From Planctomycetota bacterium (GTDB taxonomy: Bacteria > Planctomycetota > Planctomycetia > Planctomycetales > Planctomycetaceae): a DNA stretch of 46,508 nucleotides. Location: positions 1 through 46,508 of the forward strand of contig QWPB01000056.1 of NCBI GenBank assembly GCA_003671275.1, given 5' to 3'. This document shows, in pieces, positions 10,455 to 19,179 of this stretch. The notes beneath the pieces are model-generated. The model saw nothing but the letters and a program-made list of their open reading frames with translations. It had not been told where the DNA came from and searched no databases. How positions within the stretch are numbered: the first letter of the stretch is position 1; each line of letters opens with the position of its first letter. Position numbers and translations under genes: made by a program.

Positions 10455-11846
10455 CTACTTCGCGGGCTCAACCTCGATCAGTTGCGTTGGTCCGGGCACG
10501 AAACTGGCACGGTGTTCAGCGGCGACTTTGGCCAAGTCTTTCGCGACCTCGGCATGCTGGGCAGCGACGTTAAACCGTTCACTGGGATCAATCCCCAGGT
10601 GGTACAACTCCGGCGGGTCGTGGGCATCGGGCTTCGGCTGGCCGTAACCCGGCTGGGTGAGAAAGTGGGCCTTCCATGGCCCTTGTCGGACCGCAAATAG
10701 CTGCGTGCCTCGGTAGTAGAAGTACGGCGGACGTTCCACGCTCCCTTGATGGGTGAGCAGGGGATAAATGTCGATCCCATCGATCGGACGATCCGCGGGA
10801 ACCGAGGCCCCTCCCAACTTCGCAAAGGTCGTAAAGAGATCCATGGTACAGGCCATCTCATGCTGGACGCTCCCTGCCGGGATCGTCCCCGGACACCAGG
10901 CGATCCCGGGCACGCGCATGCCGCCCTCATACGTCGAGCCCTTTCCCTCCTTGAGCAGTCCCGCCGACCCGCCATGCTGGTTGAAGATCAGCCACGGGCC
11001 ATTGTCGCTGCTGAATACGACGATCGTGTTGTCGGCGAGACCTTCCTTCCGCAGGGTGTCGAGCACCTCGCCGACGCTCCAGTCGAGTTCCTCGACGACA
11101 TCGCCGTATCGACCCGCGGCACTCCGGCCTTCGAAATCTTTCGAAGCGAACAATGGCACATGCGGGAACGAATGGGCCATGTACAGAAAGAACGATCCGG
11201 CCTTGTGGTCGCGAATGAAACGGGTCGCGTCTTCCGTATAGAGCTTCGTGATCACATGCTGATCGGGCCGGGGATCGACGATCTCGGTGCCACGAATCAA
11301 CGGGGTTTGCCAGTACTCATTCTTCTCCCCAAAGAACCGCTGGTCTCTGTCTTTGGGAGCATCGGGAGCGGGGCGCATGTCGTTCGAGAACGGCATGCCA
11401 AAGTAGCTGTCGAAGCCATGCCGAGGGGGAAGGTGTTGCGGCAAATGGCCCAGATGCCACTTGCCGACACATCCGGTCGCGTACCCCTGTTCCTTTAGCA
11501 ATTCGGGAAGAGTCCGCTCGTCCTGGGGCAGTCCTCCTGCGGAGTTCCGGCGCAAAACGCGATGCTGATCGTGGCACATGCCATTTCGGATCGGATACCG
11601 CCCTGTCAGCAGAGCCGCGCGGCTTGGCGTACAGACCTCCGCCGCCGAATAGAACTCGGTGAACCGCATCCCTTCGGCAGCCATTCGGTCGAGATGCGGT
11701 GTCCGAATTGTCGGATGACCGTAGCAACCGAGGTCACCGTACCCGAGGTCATCCGCATAGATGATGACGAAGTTCGGCCCCGCCGGAGCTGGGGCGGAAG
11801 ATGCGAAGAACAACAGCGAAGCCAGCCACCAACTCATCAGACGCAT
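10455..11846 (-). CDS. Secreted sulfatase (arylsulfatase family)
   Basis: 463 residues from the ATG at 11846. A signal peptide (MRLMSWWLASLLFFASSAPAPA) is followed at once by the first metal-binding motif, VIIYADDLGYGDLG (D32, D33). The sulfatase signature C72-TPSR is of the Cys type, in which the cysteine is converted to formylglycine. GKWHLGHLP gives the Lys/His pair, and VVFSSDNGPW gives the later Asp/Asn metal ligands. It hydrolyses sulfate esters, probably on polysaccharides in the periplasm; substrate unknown. A COX III-like gene lies 212 bases upstream in the same direction. The longer open frame upstream overlaps that gene and is rejected. Confidence 0.93.
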   Translation of the reverse strand: MRLMSWWLASLLFFASSAPAPAGPNFVIIYADDLGYGDLGCYGHPTIRTPHLDRMAAEGMRFTEFYSAAEVCTPSRAALLTGRYPIRNGMCHDQHRVLRRNSAGGLPQDERTLPELLKEQGYATGCVGKWHLGHLPQHLPPRHGFDSYFGMPFSNDMRPAPDAPKDRDQRFFGEKNEYWQTPLIRGTEIVDPRPDQHVITKLYTEDATRFIRDHKAGSFFLYMAHSFPHVPLFASKDFEGRSAAGRYGDVVEELDWSVGEVLDTLRKEGLADNTIVVFSSDNGPWLIFNQHGGSAGLLKEGKGSTYEGGMRVPGIAWCPGTIPAGSVQHEMACTMDLFTTFAKLGGASVPADRPIDGIDIYPLLTHQGSVERPPYFYYRGTQLFAVRQGPWKAHFLTQPGYGQPKPDAHDPPELYHLGIDPSERFNVAAQHAEVAKDLAKVAAEHRASFVPGPTQLIEVEPAK

Positions 11847-12058
11847 GAAATCCTCGATTCGGGTGTGTGACCGATGCGATTTCCCCCCCCAGAGCCGCTC
11901 CAGTCCGGCGGGGAGCATCCAGATTAGCCAGTGCTGGCGCGGAGCGAAACCACCGCAGCTGGCTTCCAAGCGATCCGACGTGGACTCGCGATTATTATGT
12001 GGCCCAAACGCTGGCCCCATGGGGCGTCTTCCGCCACGACATTCCGGGAAGTACCGAC

Positions 12059-12685
12059 TTACAAGGCAATGGCAATGACGGCCAGTACGCCGATCCAGAC
12101 CACTCCCAGAAAATGCCATAGACTGACACACAGCGTCACCCCCCAATGATATTCGTGGTCGTACTTGTCCGCATAGGCTCGGACCGTGATATAGCACAAG
12201 CTGAGGATCGCCATGACAAAATGCAGGGCATGCAGCAGGCACAGGAGCATCACAAACGGACGGACGCCCCGCGAAGTGGCATCGGCACTGCGTTCGATCG
12301 GGCTGATGGCCCACAAGGCGTAACATTGGACTGCCGTGAACAGGAGTCCGCAGGCGAGGGCCACGAGCAACCACCGCCGAAAGGCCCACTGGTGCTCTTG
12401 TCGGACCTCACGCAAGCTGGTGCTGAGGGAAATGCTGCCCCCGAAAAGCAGTACGCTGCTGATGGCGAAAGCCGGATGGAAGATCATGGTCCATGGCGAA
12501 CCATCGGATTTTCGTCCGAAGGTTTGGATCAGCCCCCATGCCAGCCCGATGGCCAAGGCCAGCACACTGGTGCTCAGCCCGGCAAAACGCAGGGCCAGTA
12601 TACTGCGATCAGCGGCGTGTCGCTCGGGAACCGGTGGGGAGGTTCGCGGGCCAGGCGGTTCGCTCCATGGTCCATTCCAAGACAT
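12059..12685 (-). CDS. Cytochrome c oxidase subunit III-like membrane protein
   Basis: 208 residues from the ATG at 12685, chosen because GGAGG sits five bases before it; a longer frame reaches 12811 but would overlap the divergent sulfatase. Five hydrophobic segments are visible from about residue 32 to the end. The helix LLHALHFVMAILSLCYITVRAY and the closing LWHFLGVVWIGVLAVIAIAL resemble subunit III of haem-copper oxidases, whose last helix typically reads WHFVDVVW. Subunit III has no cofactor and stabilises the complex. No subunit I or II gene is nearby, so this is an orphan and could belong to a NorE-like or alternative oxidase group. Confidence 0.75.
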   Translation of the reverse strand: MSWNGPWSEPPGPRTSPPVPERHAADRSILALRFAGLSTSVLALAIGLAWGLIQTFGRKSDGSPWTMIFHPAFAISSVLLFGGSISLSTSLREVRQEHQWAFRRWLLVALACGLLFTAVQCYALWAISPIERSADATSRGVRPFVMLLCLLHALHFVMAILSLCYITVRAYADKYDHEYHWGVTLCVSLWHFLGVVWIGVLAVIAIAL

Positions 12686-12809
12686 CCTGGCCTCCGAGGT
12701 AAGACTCTCCCGGCTTCTCATGGTAGGATGCGATCCGCTGAGAGGCCATCCCCTCCCGGCTCTCCGGACGCAGAGGCCGGACCGAATCACTCGAAACAGG
12801 GAAGCATTC

Positions 12810-14264
12810 ATGCGATGGGCCTACTTCGCCGGGTGGATCGTACTGTGTTGCGCTGCAGTGACTGGGGGGGCGGAGCCCGTGGCCCGTCCGAACATCCTCT
12901 TCATTCTAACCGATGATCAGGGGCCCCATGCGGCGGGATATCTGGGCAATCCGGAACTCAAGACGCCGCATCTGGATCGTCTGGCGAGCGAGGGAGCCCA
13001 GCTGCGAAATGCCTTTTGCGTCACGCCGGTGTGCAGTCCTTCGCGAGCTTCTCTGGCGACGAGCCGTTATGGGTCAGAACTGGGGATTCTGGACTGGATC
13101 AATCCGAAGTCCCAGCCCGAAGTTGGCCTGAACCCCAACGCTGTCACGTGGATGGAGTTACTGCAGGAGTCGGGTTACGCCACTGGATTGATGGGCAAGT
13201 GGCATCTGGGAACGGCAGAGCGGTATCACCCGACGTTGCAGGGGTACACCGAGTTTATGGGGTTTCTGGATGGAGGCCGTCCGACTCAGAATGCCTTGCT
13301 GGAAATTGGGGGCCACGAGCAGCAGTCACAGGGCTTTATTGTGGATGTTGTCACCGATGGTGCGATCGAATTCCTGAAGGCTCATCATCAGTCCGGTCCG
13401 TTCGCTCTGTCCGTCCATTATCGCGAGCCGCACGCGGCATGGCTGCCCGCCCGCGACGAGGACGTGGCACCGTATCGTGATCTGGACCCGGCGATTCCCG
13501 CGAGCGAGGCGACGGGCCTTGATGAAGTCCGTCTGAAGAAAATGATCCGCGAGTATTACATCAGTGTAGCCAGCGTGGATCGCAGTGTCGGACGGTTGAT
13601 GCGGGCGCTCGATGAGTTGAAGCTCCGGGAGAACACGATTGTGATTTTCACGAGCGATCACGGATACCAGACTGGTCATCACGGTCTCTTTCACAAAGGC
13701 AATGCCACCTGGATGTTGAAAGAGAAGCCGAAGCCGCGATGGTCCGACATTGGAGCCCAGCGACGCCCCAATATGTTCGACCAGTCGTTGCGGGTTCCCG
13801 CCATTGTACGTTGGCCCGGCGTCGTCACAGCGCAGAGGGTGGTGGATCGCACCGTTACGCATCTGGACTGGTACCCCACACTCCTGGCGATGGCGGGCGT
13901 GGAACTTCCCGATGATATCCCCGTTCATGGCCGCAGCCTTGTTCCCCTGCTGCGAGGGACCCCACCGTCCGACTGGTCGGATGAGTTTTACAGTGAGTAC
14001 AGCATGCGGGAAGGGGCCACGGTCGACATGCGCTGTTGGAGAACTCCCGAGTGGAAACTCGTGATCGACTTCCGTCATCGCGACCGGGACGAACTATTCG
14101 ATCTGAAAGCCGATCCGCACGAGACCACCAATCTGATCGTCAGCGAGCGGGCTGACGCTCAGGCCGCCCGGCAGGCCCTGGAATCTCGTATTATTGGTCA
14201 ATTGCGATCGATTGGTGACCCGCTTCAGGCTGAACTTCCGATCACGAAGGAGAATGGCCAGTAA
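12810..14264 (+). CDS. Secreted sulfatase
   Basis: 484 residues from the ATG at 12810. A short signal (MRWAYFAGWIVLCCAAVTGGA) leads into PNILFILTDDQGPHAAGYLG with metal ligands D35 and D36. The formylglycine motif is C75-SPSR, again the Cys type. GKWHLGTAERYHPTLQGY and IVIFTSDHGYQTGHHGLFHK supply the other conserved active-site residues. It ends in a typical sulfatase tail (DLKADPHETTNLI). It differs clearly from the neighbouring sulfatase, so the two are not a recent duplication. Its stop codon overlaps the next start (TAATG at 14262-14266), so it is translationally coupled to the small membrane protein downstream. Confidence 0.93.
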   Translation: MRWAYFAGWIVLCCAAVTGGAEPVARPNILFILTDDQGPHAAGYLGNPELKTPHLDRLASEGAQLRNAFCVTPVCSPSRASLATSRYGSELGILDWINPKSQPEVGLNPNAVTWMELLQESGYATGLMGKWHLGTAERYHPTLQGYTEFMGFLDGGRPTQNALLEIGGHEQQSQGFIVDVVTDGAIEFLKAHHQSGPFALSVHYREPHAAWLPARDEDVAPYRDLDPAIPASEATGLDEVRLKKMIREYYISVASVDRSVGRLMRALDELKLRENTIVIFTSDHGYQTGHHGLFHKGNATWMLKEKPKPRWSDIGAQRRPNMFDQSLRVPAIVRWPGVVTAQRVVDRTVTHLDWYPTLLAMAGVELPDDIPVHGRSLVPLLRGTPPSDWSDEFYSEYSMREGATVDMRCWRTPEWKLVIDFRHRDRDELFDLKADPHETTNLIVSERADAQAARQALESRIIGQLRSIGDPLQAELPITKENGQ

Positions 14265-14893
14265 TGTCCGAAGCCCAGCCGAAGTCGGATCTCGATGCTC
14301 CCCCCGTCACCGTGCAGCGACGATTGCTGCTGATGATTGCCGGGGGGGTGTTGACGGTATGCCTGATGGCCTGCTGTGTGTGCAGCGGGGCGATGTTCTA
14401 TTTCCGTCCGCGGATCGAGCAGAGTCCGGAAAAGGCGATCGCTTTGACGAAGCAGGTGTTTCGATCGATCACGATCCCCTCACGCTGGGAGGCCCGGGGA
14501 ACGATTGAACTGAACGTGTTTCATCAGCTGAATGTGCGGGGGGCCTACTACGAACATCCCAAGTATGAAAGTGTCCTGGCGCTGATTCATGTCGACAGCC
14601 GCTGGAACTCGCAAGCTTCCGTACGGGAGCACATTCGGGAGACCATGATCGAGCGAGGCGGGGGCGATGAGCCCATGTTGATCCAGGAACGAGCCACTCG
14701 AGAATTCACCGTTCGCGATTCCCTCCTGCGGTTCGAATTCTCCACAGCCAAGGATCTGGCCACCGATAAGACCTACCGCCTCGTCGAGGGAGTCGTCACG
14801 GGAACCACCGGCGATGTGCTAATCTGCCTGAAGATCGATGCCGACGCCTGGGACGAGGACGAGGTGGCTGCGCTGCTGCAATCGATTCAATAG
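14264..14893 (+). CDS. Unknown single-pass membrane protein coupled to the sulfatase
   Basis: 209 residues, not recognised. A hydrophilic start (about 14 residues) is followed by one strongly hydrophobic segment, about residues 18-39 (LLMIAGGVLTVCLMACCVCSGA), which is rich in cysteine. A soluble domain of about 165 residues follows. That domain has alternating strand-like stretches (ARGTIELNVFHQLNVRGAYY, LALIHVDSRWNS, REFTVRDSLLRFEF, VEGVVTGTTGDVLICLKIDA), suggesting a beta-rich extracytoplasmic fold. The start overlaps the sulfatase stop by one base, so the two are made together. Whether it assists the sulfatase is unknown. Confidence 0.75.
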   Translation: MSEAQPKSDLDAPPVTVQRRLLLMIAGGVLTVCLMACCVCSGAMFYFRPRIEQSPEKAIALTKQVFRSITIPSRWEARGTIELNVFHQLNVRGAYYEHPKYESVLALIHVDSRWNSQASVREHIRETMIERGGGDEPMLIQERATREFTVRDSLLRFEFSTAKDLATDKTYRLVEGVVTGTTGDVLICLKIDADAWDEDEVAALLQSIQ

Positions 14894-15011
14894 GAGGAGG
14901 CTTCGGTTTGCAGTTTTCAATTGACCATACGTATCATGAAACTGTGGCGGTGTGCCCGCGGAGTCGTTCACGCACACCTCCCACTGCCGGGCTGACCCCA
15001 AGGATTCGAAT

Positions 15012-15989
15012 ATGCAGTCCCCCCATCGTTCGCAGGTAAAGCCTCGGTCCAATCCCGGTGGATTCACGCTCGTGGAACTGCTGGTTGTGATTGCCATCAT
15101 TGCCTTGCTGGTGTCGATGCTGTTGCCCGCCGTGCAAAAGGCGCGTGAAGCCGCGCGCCGGAACAGCTGCCTGAACAATATGCGGCAACTGGGGCTGGCT
15201 GCACACAACTACCTGTCCGGCTTCAAAGTGTTCCCCTCGGGGTGGATTGAAGACCCCAATGCCCCATTGGCGGATCTGTCCTACGGCGGATCGCCGTGCT
15301 TTCCGGCTCCGGTGACATTGCCGCTGGCAGGTGGCCCACCGCCGGTGACGCTGACGCTTCAGGACTGGGTGATGTCCCCCTATTTCGGATGGCATGCCTT
15401 GCTGCTGCCGCAGATGGATCAGGGAACCGTCCTCCTGAACTTCGCCCTGCTCAAGACAGACCCTGCCAATTACAACATGCTGCGGGTGCCCATTGAGTCC
15501 TATGTGTGCCCCAGCGCCAGCTATCCGGCTCAACGTACCGACAACCTGGGATACACCAGCTATCGGGGGAACATGGGATGGTGGTCACAGAATGATCCCA
15601 ATGCACCGTTGAACAACGGAATCTTCTACCGGAACAGCGGTGTCAGTGACCGAGACATCACCGATGGCATGAGCCAGACCGTGCAGTTCGGTGAAACTCT
15701 GTTCGGCGGTTACTGGGGTGACAGCTATGCCTGCTGTGCCCGGGCCCGGGACGATCAGCCCAACTTTGATGCCCACTGGACGGCAGCGTCGGCCAATGCC
15801 ACCGCGATTTGTGGTAATGCCCAGAACCCGAACATCCATTTCTTCAGCTTCGGCAGCTTTCACACGGATCTGTGCAACTTCACGCTGTGTGATGGATCTT
15901 CGCGAGCCATCTCCAAGTCCGTGGACACCAACGTCTTTCGGGCGATTTGCAGCCGCAACGGCCGCGAGCCCATCACCCAAGAGTTCTAG
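15012..15989 (+). CDS. DUF1559 prepilin-like protein with N-terminal methylation motif
   Basis: 325 residues from the ATG at 15012. After a short basic leader comes the type IV prepilin cleavage and helix motif [20 protein letters not shown], then [22 protein letters not shown], the hallmark of planctomycete DUF1559 proteins. The C-terminal signature H-X9-DG is present ([13 protein letters not shown]). Such proteins are expected to be processed by a prepilin peptidase and exposed beyond the inner membrane through a type II secretion or pseudopilus system; planctomycetes have many paralogs whose role is unproven. It is preceded by a 118-base gap after the membrane protein and is followed by the peroxiredoxin gene. 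Confidence 0.93.
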   Translation: MQSPHRSQVKPRSNPGGFTLVELLVVIAIIALLVSMLLPAVQKAREAARRNSCLNNMRQLGLAAHNYLSGFKVFPSGWIEDPNAPLADLSYGGSPCFPAPVTLPLAGGPPPVTLTLQDWVMSPYFGWHALLLPQMDQGTVLLNFALLKTDPANYNMLRVPIESYVCPSASYPAQRTDNLGYTSYRGNMGWWSQNDPNAPLNNGIFYRNSGVSDRDITDGMSQTVQFGETLFGGYWGDSYACCARARDDQPNFDAHWTAASANATAICGNAQNPNIHFFSFGSFHTDLCNFTLCDGSSRAISKSVDTNVFRAICSRNGREPITQEF

Positions 15990-16025
15990 TTGAACACCTC
16001 ACGTTTTTCACGGAGAACTGCTCCC

Positions 16026-16613
16026 ATGAATTTTGGTCGCACATTGCTGTCATGGATCTGTCTCACAGTGGCTGTTGGAAAATCTGCCATGGCTGAAGAT
16101 GCTCAACTTGAGGTGGGATCCCCTGCCCCGGAGTTCACGGTGAAAGACGACCAGGGAAAAGACTGGAAGTCATCGGACCATTTTGGCAAGAAGATTGTCG
16201 TGGTCTACTTCTACCCGGCGGATCTAACGGGGGGCTGCACCAAGCAGGCATGCGGGTTCCGGGATGATATGGCCAAGCTGCAGGGAGCCGGCGTGGAAGT
16301 GGTGGGTGTCAGCGGCGACTCGGTGGAGAACCACCAGTTATTCAAGGCCGATCGTCAGTTGCCGTTCACTCTGCTGGCGGATGAAGCGGGCGAAGTGGCC
16401 CACAAGTTTGGCGTGCCCGTGACGATCGAAACCAAGGTGGCCAGTGTCGAGAAATCGGACGGCACCAAGATCTCCCTGACACGCAAGGCCACTGCCAAGC
16501 GCTGGACCTTTGTGGTGGGGGCGGATGGCAAGGTGGCCTACAAGAACACGATGGTCCAGGCTGCCGAAGACAGCCAATCGATCTTGAAGGCTGTGGCAGC
16601 CCTGAAGAAATAA
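16026..16613 (+). CDS. Exported peroxiredoxin, BCP/PrxQ type
   Basis: 195 residues from the ATG at 16026, preceded by an ACGGAGAA ribosome-binding site; an earlier TTG in frame is less likely. A signal peptide (MNFGRTLLSWICLTVAVGKSAMA, cleavage after AMA) implies export. The thioredoxin-fold core carries GSPAPEFTVKDDQGK and the peroxidatic site DLTGGCTKQACGF. Its peroxidatic and resolving cysteines are separated by four residues, as in BCP/PrxQ enzymes, and GVSGDSVENH follows. It reduces peroxides using a thiol partner not seen here. A 16-base palindrome and a hairpin follow the stop. Confidence 0.92.
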   Translation: MNFGRTLLSWICLTVAVGKSAMAEDAQLEVGSPAPEFTVKDDQGKDWKSSDHFGKKIVVVYFYPADLTGGCTKQACGFRDDMAKLQGAGVEVVGVSGDSVENHQLFKADRQLPFTLLADEAGEVAHKFGVPVTIETKVASVEKSDGTKISLTRKATAKRWTFVVGADGKVAYKNTMVQAAEDSQSILKAVAALKK

Positions 16614-16627
16614 TCGCACGTGCGATT
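16612..16627. repeat. Perfect 16-base palindrome at the peroxiredoxin stop codon
   Basis: AATCGCACGTGCGATT is a perfect palindrome beginning in the TAA stop of the peroxiredoxin gene. It could fold as a short hairpin or be a dimeric protein-binding site. Confidence 0.6.
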
Positions 16628-16642
16628 GCATGTTTTTCACAC

Positions 16643-16667
16643 GGGGCGACCAAAAAGGTCGCCCCGG
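16643..16667 (+). terminator. Likely terminator after the peroxiredoxin gene
   Basis: GGGGCGACC (16643-16651) and GGTCGCCCC (16657-16665) form a perfect 9-base stem around AAAAA. The downstream T content is modest (GGATTTGTTG), so termination may be partial. Confidence 0.65.
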
Positions 16668-16758
16668 ATTTGTTGATGGTATGGACTCGTGACGGTCGAC
16701 CGCTGAGGACACCGGGCCGTGTGATACGGGATTGTAAGCGTGTGATACGGGCTGTGCT

Positions 16759-16995
16759 TTACGGGCAGTTGCGTCCGTCACAGCGGTTGCGAAGAAACAG
16801 CCAATGATCCCCGCCATCAGGGCGGTATTCCCGCGTCAGATCCCAATCGGACCGGTACAGGTGTTCGAAGTCCGGCTCGTAATCGGCTGTCCGGTCGACG
16901 AAATCGCTCCAGCGATCTGTAACCCGTCCGACATGACATCCCGTCCCCAACGACAGGCAAGCCAACAAAACGGCGTAACGCGTTCCCTGCAGCAT
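16759..16995 (-). CDS. Small lipoprotein, unknown function
   Basis: 78 residues from the ATG at 16995, chosen because GGGAGG stands five bases before it. The N-terminus MLQGTRYAVLLACLSLGTGC is a lipoprotein signal with lipobox LGTGC. The short mature part is rich in Asp and Arg and ends in RNRCDGRNCP, with two cysteines that could form a disulfide. It is not recognised as a named family. It faces the peroxiredoxin terminator and is transcribed toward it. Being short, it could be spurious, but the signal plus the ribosome-binding site favour a real gene. Confidence 0.6.
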   Translation of the reverse strand: MLQGTRYAVLLACLSLGTGCHVGRVTDRWSDFVDRTADYEPDFEHLYRSDWDLTREYRPDGGDHWLFLRNRCDGRNCP

Positions 16996-17128
16996 GACAG
17001 CCTCCCTTGCCATCATCGGCGATGGGGGTGAAGCCATTGTGACGAGTTTACCCGGTGTTTCACGGATAATGCCTGAAGCGATTCACGGGGCCGCATAACC
17101 TGATCAAGCCAAATAATCGGCACGACAG

Positions 17129-17638
17129 TTACCGGGAAGGCGTCGGATGATTTCGGCTGATGGGCACGCCAATCATGCTGCCATCAAACACCAGCTTGTC
17201 ATCGACCCAGCCCTGGAATTCAAACTTGGCGAGGATGCGGGGCATCACGCGGGTCGTGCGCACCAGCAGGATCAGTCGACTGCCGGGATAGACCGGCTGC
17301 CGGAACCGGACCGAGTCCATTCCGCCAAAACCCAAGTACTCACCGCCCTGCAGAATGTTGTATTTGCGGGCGTAAAAACCCGCCAGTTGTGCCGCCGCTT
17401 CACAGAGGATCACCCCGGGCATCAAGGGGAAGCCGGGCATGTGGCCCTGGATCCAGAATTCGTCGTGGGTCACTTCCTTGAAACCGATCAGGCCGTGCTG
17501 CTCCTGGTTGACCCAGACCACGCCGCTCAACTGTTCCATTTCGTGCCGTTGCGGATTCACCTTGCGGATGTCATCCAAGGTGAATAACGGCTTGTCATAG
17601 TTGAATGGCTTGTAGTCGAAGAGCGGTTCAGCAGCCAT
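17129..17638 (-). CDS. FabZ-like 3-hydroxyacyl-ACP dehydratase
   Basis: 169 residues from the ATG at 17638. A hot-dog fold dehydratase with the catalytic histidine and glutamate of the FabZ family in GHMPGFPLMPGVILCEAAAQ (H66, E80). The preceding QEQHGLIGFKEVTHDEFW and the following MDSVRFRQPVYPGSRLIL also fit. FabZ dehydrates beta-hydroxyacyl-ACP in fatty acid synthesis in the cytoplasm. The gene stands alone, not with lpxA/lpxD or fab genes, so it may be a specialised paralog. The frame is open up to 17944, but that part has no similarity. About 478 bases separate it from the divergent mraZ. Confidence 0.88.
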   Translation of the reverse strand: MAAEPLFDYKPFNYDKPLFTLDDIRKVNPQRHEMEQLSGVVWVNQEQHGLIGFKEVTHDEFWIQGHMPGFPLMPGVILCEAAAQLAGFYARKYNILQGGEYLGFGGMDSVRFRQPVYPGSRLILLVRTTRVMPRILAKFEFQGWVDDKLVFDGSMIGVPISRNHPTPSR

Positions 17639-18116
17639 GGCAATCGTCAGAACAAGAGGAAGACACCCGAGAACCGGTGTCCCGATGGAGTTCGGATCTG
17701 TGGGAGTGCAAACCCCCAACGAGCCACACAGGATATCACCATCTTGCCAGAGGAACGACCGTGAGCGCATGGATTCGCAGGCTGATTGGAGAGATCGCCA
17801 GATCATGGCCACCTCAGAGGATATCGCGGTGGTGGTTTGTGGGAATTCCGCCCAATCCTTCCCGCATAACCAATCACCAGAATCCGCCACAGCCTCGGAT
17901 GACCAACGCCCCCCCAGAAACTCCATGTGTCTTTTTCGCATCAAAATCCAAAAAAGCGATAGAGATGGATTGACCGGCAGAATCCGCCCGATAAATTCTG
18001 ATCCGTGGGGAACGAGCCCACATCGCTCTTTGAAAACCGGTTGCTTGTGGGATTTCGACCCAGTACGATGAAGTCATGACTTCTCGATACAGCCCTTGAA
18101 ATCGTGTGTCTCTCGC
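17639..18116. other. 478-base divergent intergenic region (fabZ-like / mraZ)
   Basis: No gene recognised. It should hold promoters for both flanking genes. A possible mraZ promoter is TTGCTT at 18041-18046 and TACGAT at 18064-18069, spaced by 17 bases, but this is a weak match. I see no tandem TGGGA-type MraZ boxes. Confidence 0.35.
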
Positions 18117-18605
18117 ATGCCTGCGACCCCCGAAACTTTCATCACCGGCGAGATCAAACGGACGCTCGATGAGCGATTCCGGTTGACCCTTCCGGCGGAG
18201 TTCGCGGAGGCCGTCACGGATGAAGAGGGGCATACGATTGTGGCGAAGGAACGCTACGGCTGTCTCAGCTTATGGAAGGCCAGTGACTGGCAGCAGCGGA
18301 TTGACGACGGAGTTGCTTTGATCCGCCAGAAGATTCAAGCCGGTCGCATGGAACAGAAATGGTCCGAGGTGCAACGCCTGGGACGGTTGCTCTCCAGTCG
18401 TTATCAGCCAGTGCAACTGGCCAATCGATCGCGACTCTTGATCCCCGAAGGCTTTCGTGAATTCCTGGATGTCGACAAGAACCAGGAAGTGATGGTTGTC
18501 GGGGCCGTCGTCTGTGTTGAGGTCTGGAATCCCAAGGCATGGATGGAGCAACTGCGACTGGATATGCCGGAGTTTGGCCCGCTGTTCAAGAGCCTCACGG
18601 ATTGA
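18117..18605 (+). CDS. mraZ: MraZ-like transcriptional regulator
   Basis: 162 residues from the ATG at 18117; a TTG at 18096 is the alternative. Two SpoVT/AbrB-like (MraZ) modules are visible. The first is [21 protein letters not shown] with [12 protein letters not shown]. The second is [20 protein letters not shown] with [20 protein letters not shown] here stands for the hydrophobic strand MVVVGAVV. In other bacteria MraZ binds repeats before the division and cell wall (dcw) cluster and represses it. Here no mraW, ftsL or mur gene follows; the next gene is DapA-like after about 570 bases. Planctomycetes lack FtsZ, so its target is probably different. Confidence 0.82.
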   Translation: MPATPETFITGEIKRTLDERFRLTLPAEFAEAVTDEEGHTIVAKERYGCLSLWKASDWQQRIDDGVALIRQKIQAGRMEQKWSEVQRLGRLLSSRYQPVQLANRSRLLIPEGFREFLDVDKNQEVMVVGAVVCVEVWNPKAWMEQLRLDMPEFGPLFKSLTD

Positions 18606-19179
18606 GGCTTCCGAGTCTTACGGAGTAAGACGGCAATGGGTTTCGGCGGATCTTCACTGAGAAAACGGGCAGCGTCGGCACATGGATGGTGCCGATTCCA
18701 AGGACGCGACTGCGGCCCGCGCTCGCCGTTTTTTCAGGCGTTGCAGACTCCTTCCCCATCGGTATTACGGCACATCCGAGAGAGGCGAACGTTTCGGACC
18801 ACTCAGTAACTCCCCAGCGGGTCCCCACAACTCGTACGGAGCAGGACGGACAGGGCAAGGACGCTCACGACTCGCTCTCCCTCTCGGATGTGCTTTTTAT
18901 TTTCGAGTCCCTGATTGCTGGCCAGTCACCCGTATCGGACAGCACAGCTCGCCGGTGCATTCGATGCTCCACCCTCTGCTGGCAATCGGCGGAAATACTT
19001 CGGGGTAATAGATTTTTCTGGGGGGGCATTGCCTCCCTGGCTAGTGGTTGAATTGCGCTGCCACAAACACTCGTCCGTAACCCGACCTCGACAAATCTCT
19101 CGCCGCCTGCGACGCTTATCCCCTCGGCATGTCTTTTCCGCCGAATCAACGGGCATCTACTTTCAGTGAGTGTGTGGGA
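18606..19179. other. Long intergenic stretch between mraZ and the DapA-like gene
   Basis: About 570 bases with several short open frames on both strands but no protein I recognise. The DapA-like gene could begin at 19129 instead of 19180, which would shorten this gap. No repeat of note. Confidence 0.4.

Noticed and set aside
10455-12389. 644-codon version of the minus-strand sulfatase
   Set aside because: The extra 181 N-terminal residues overlap the COX III-like gene and would bury the signal peptide; the start at 11846 puts the signal first.
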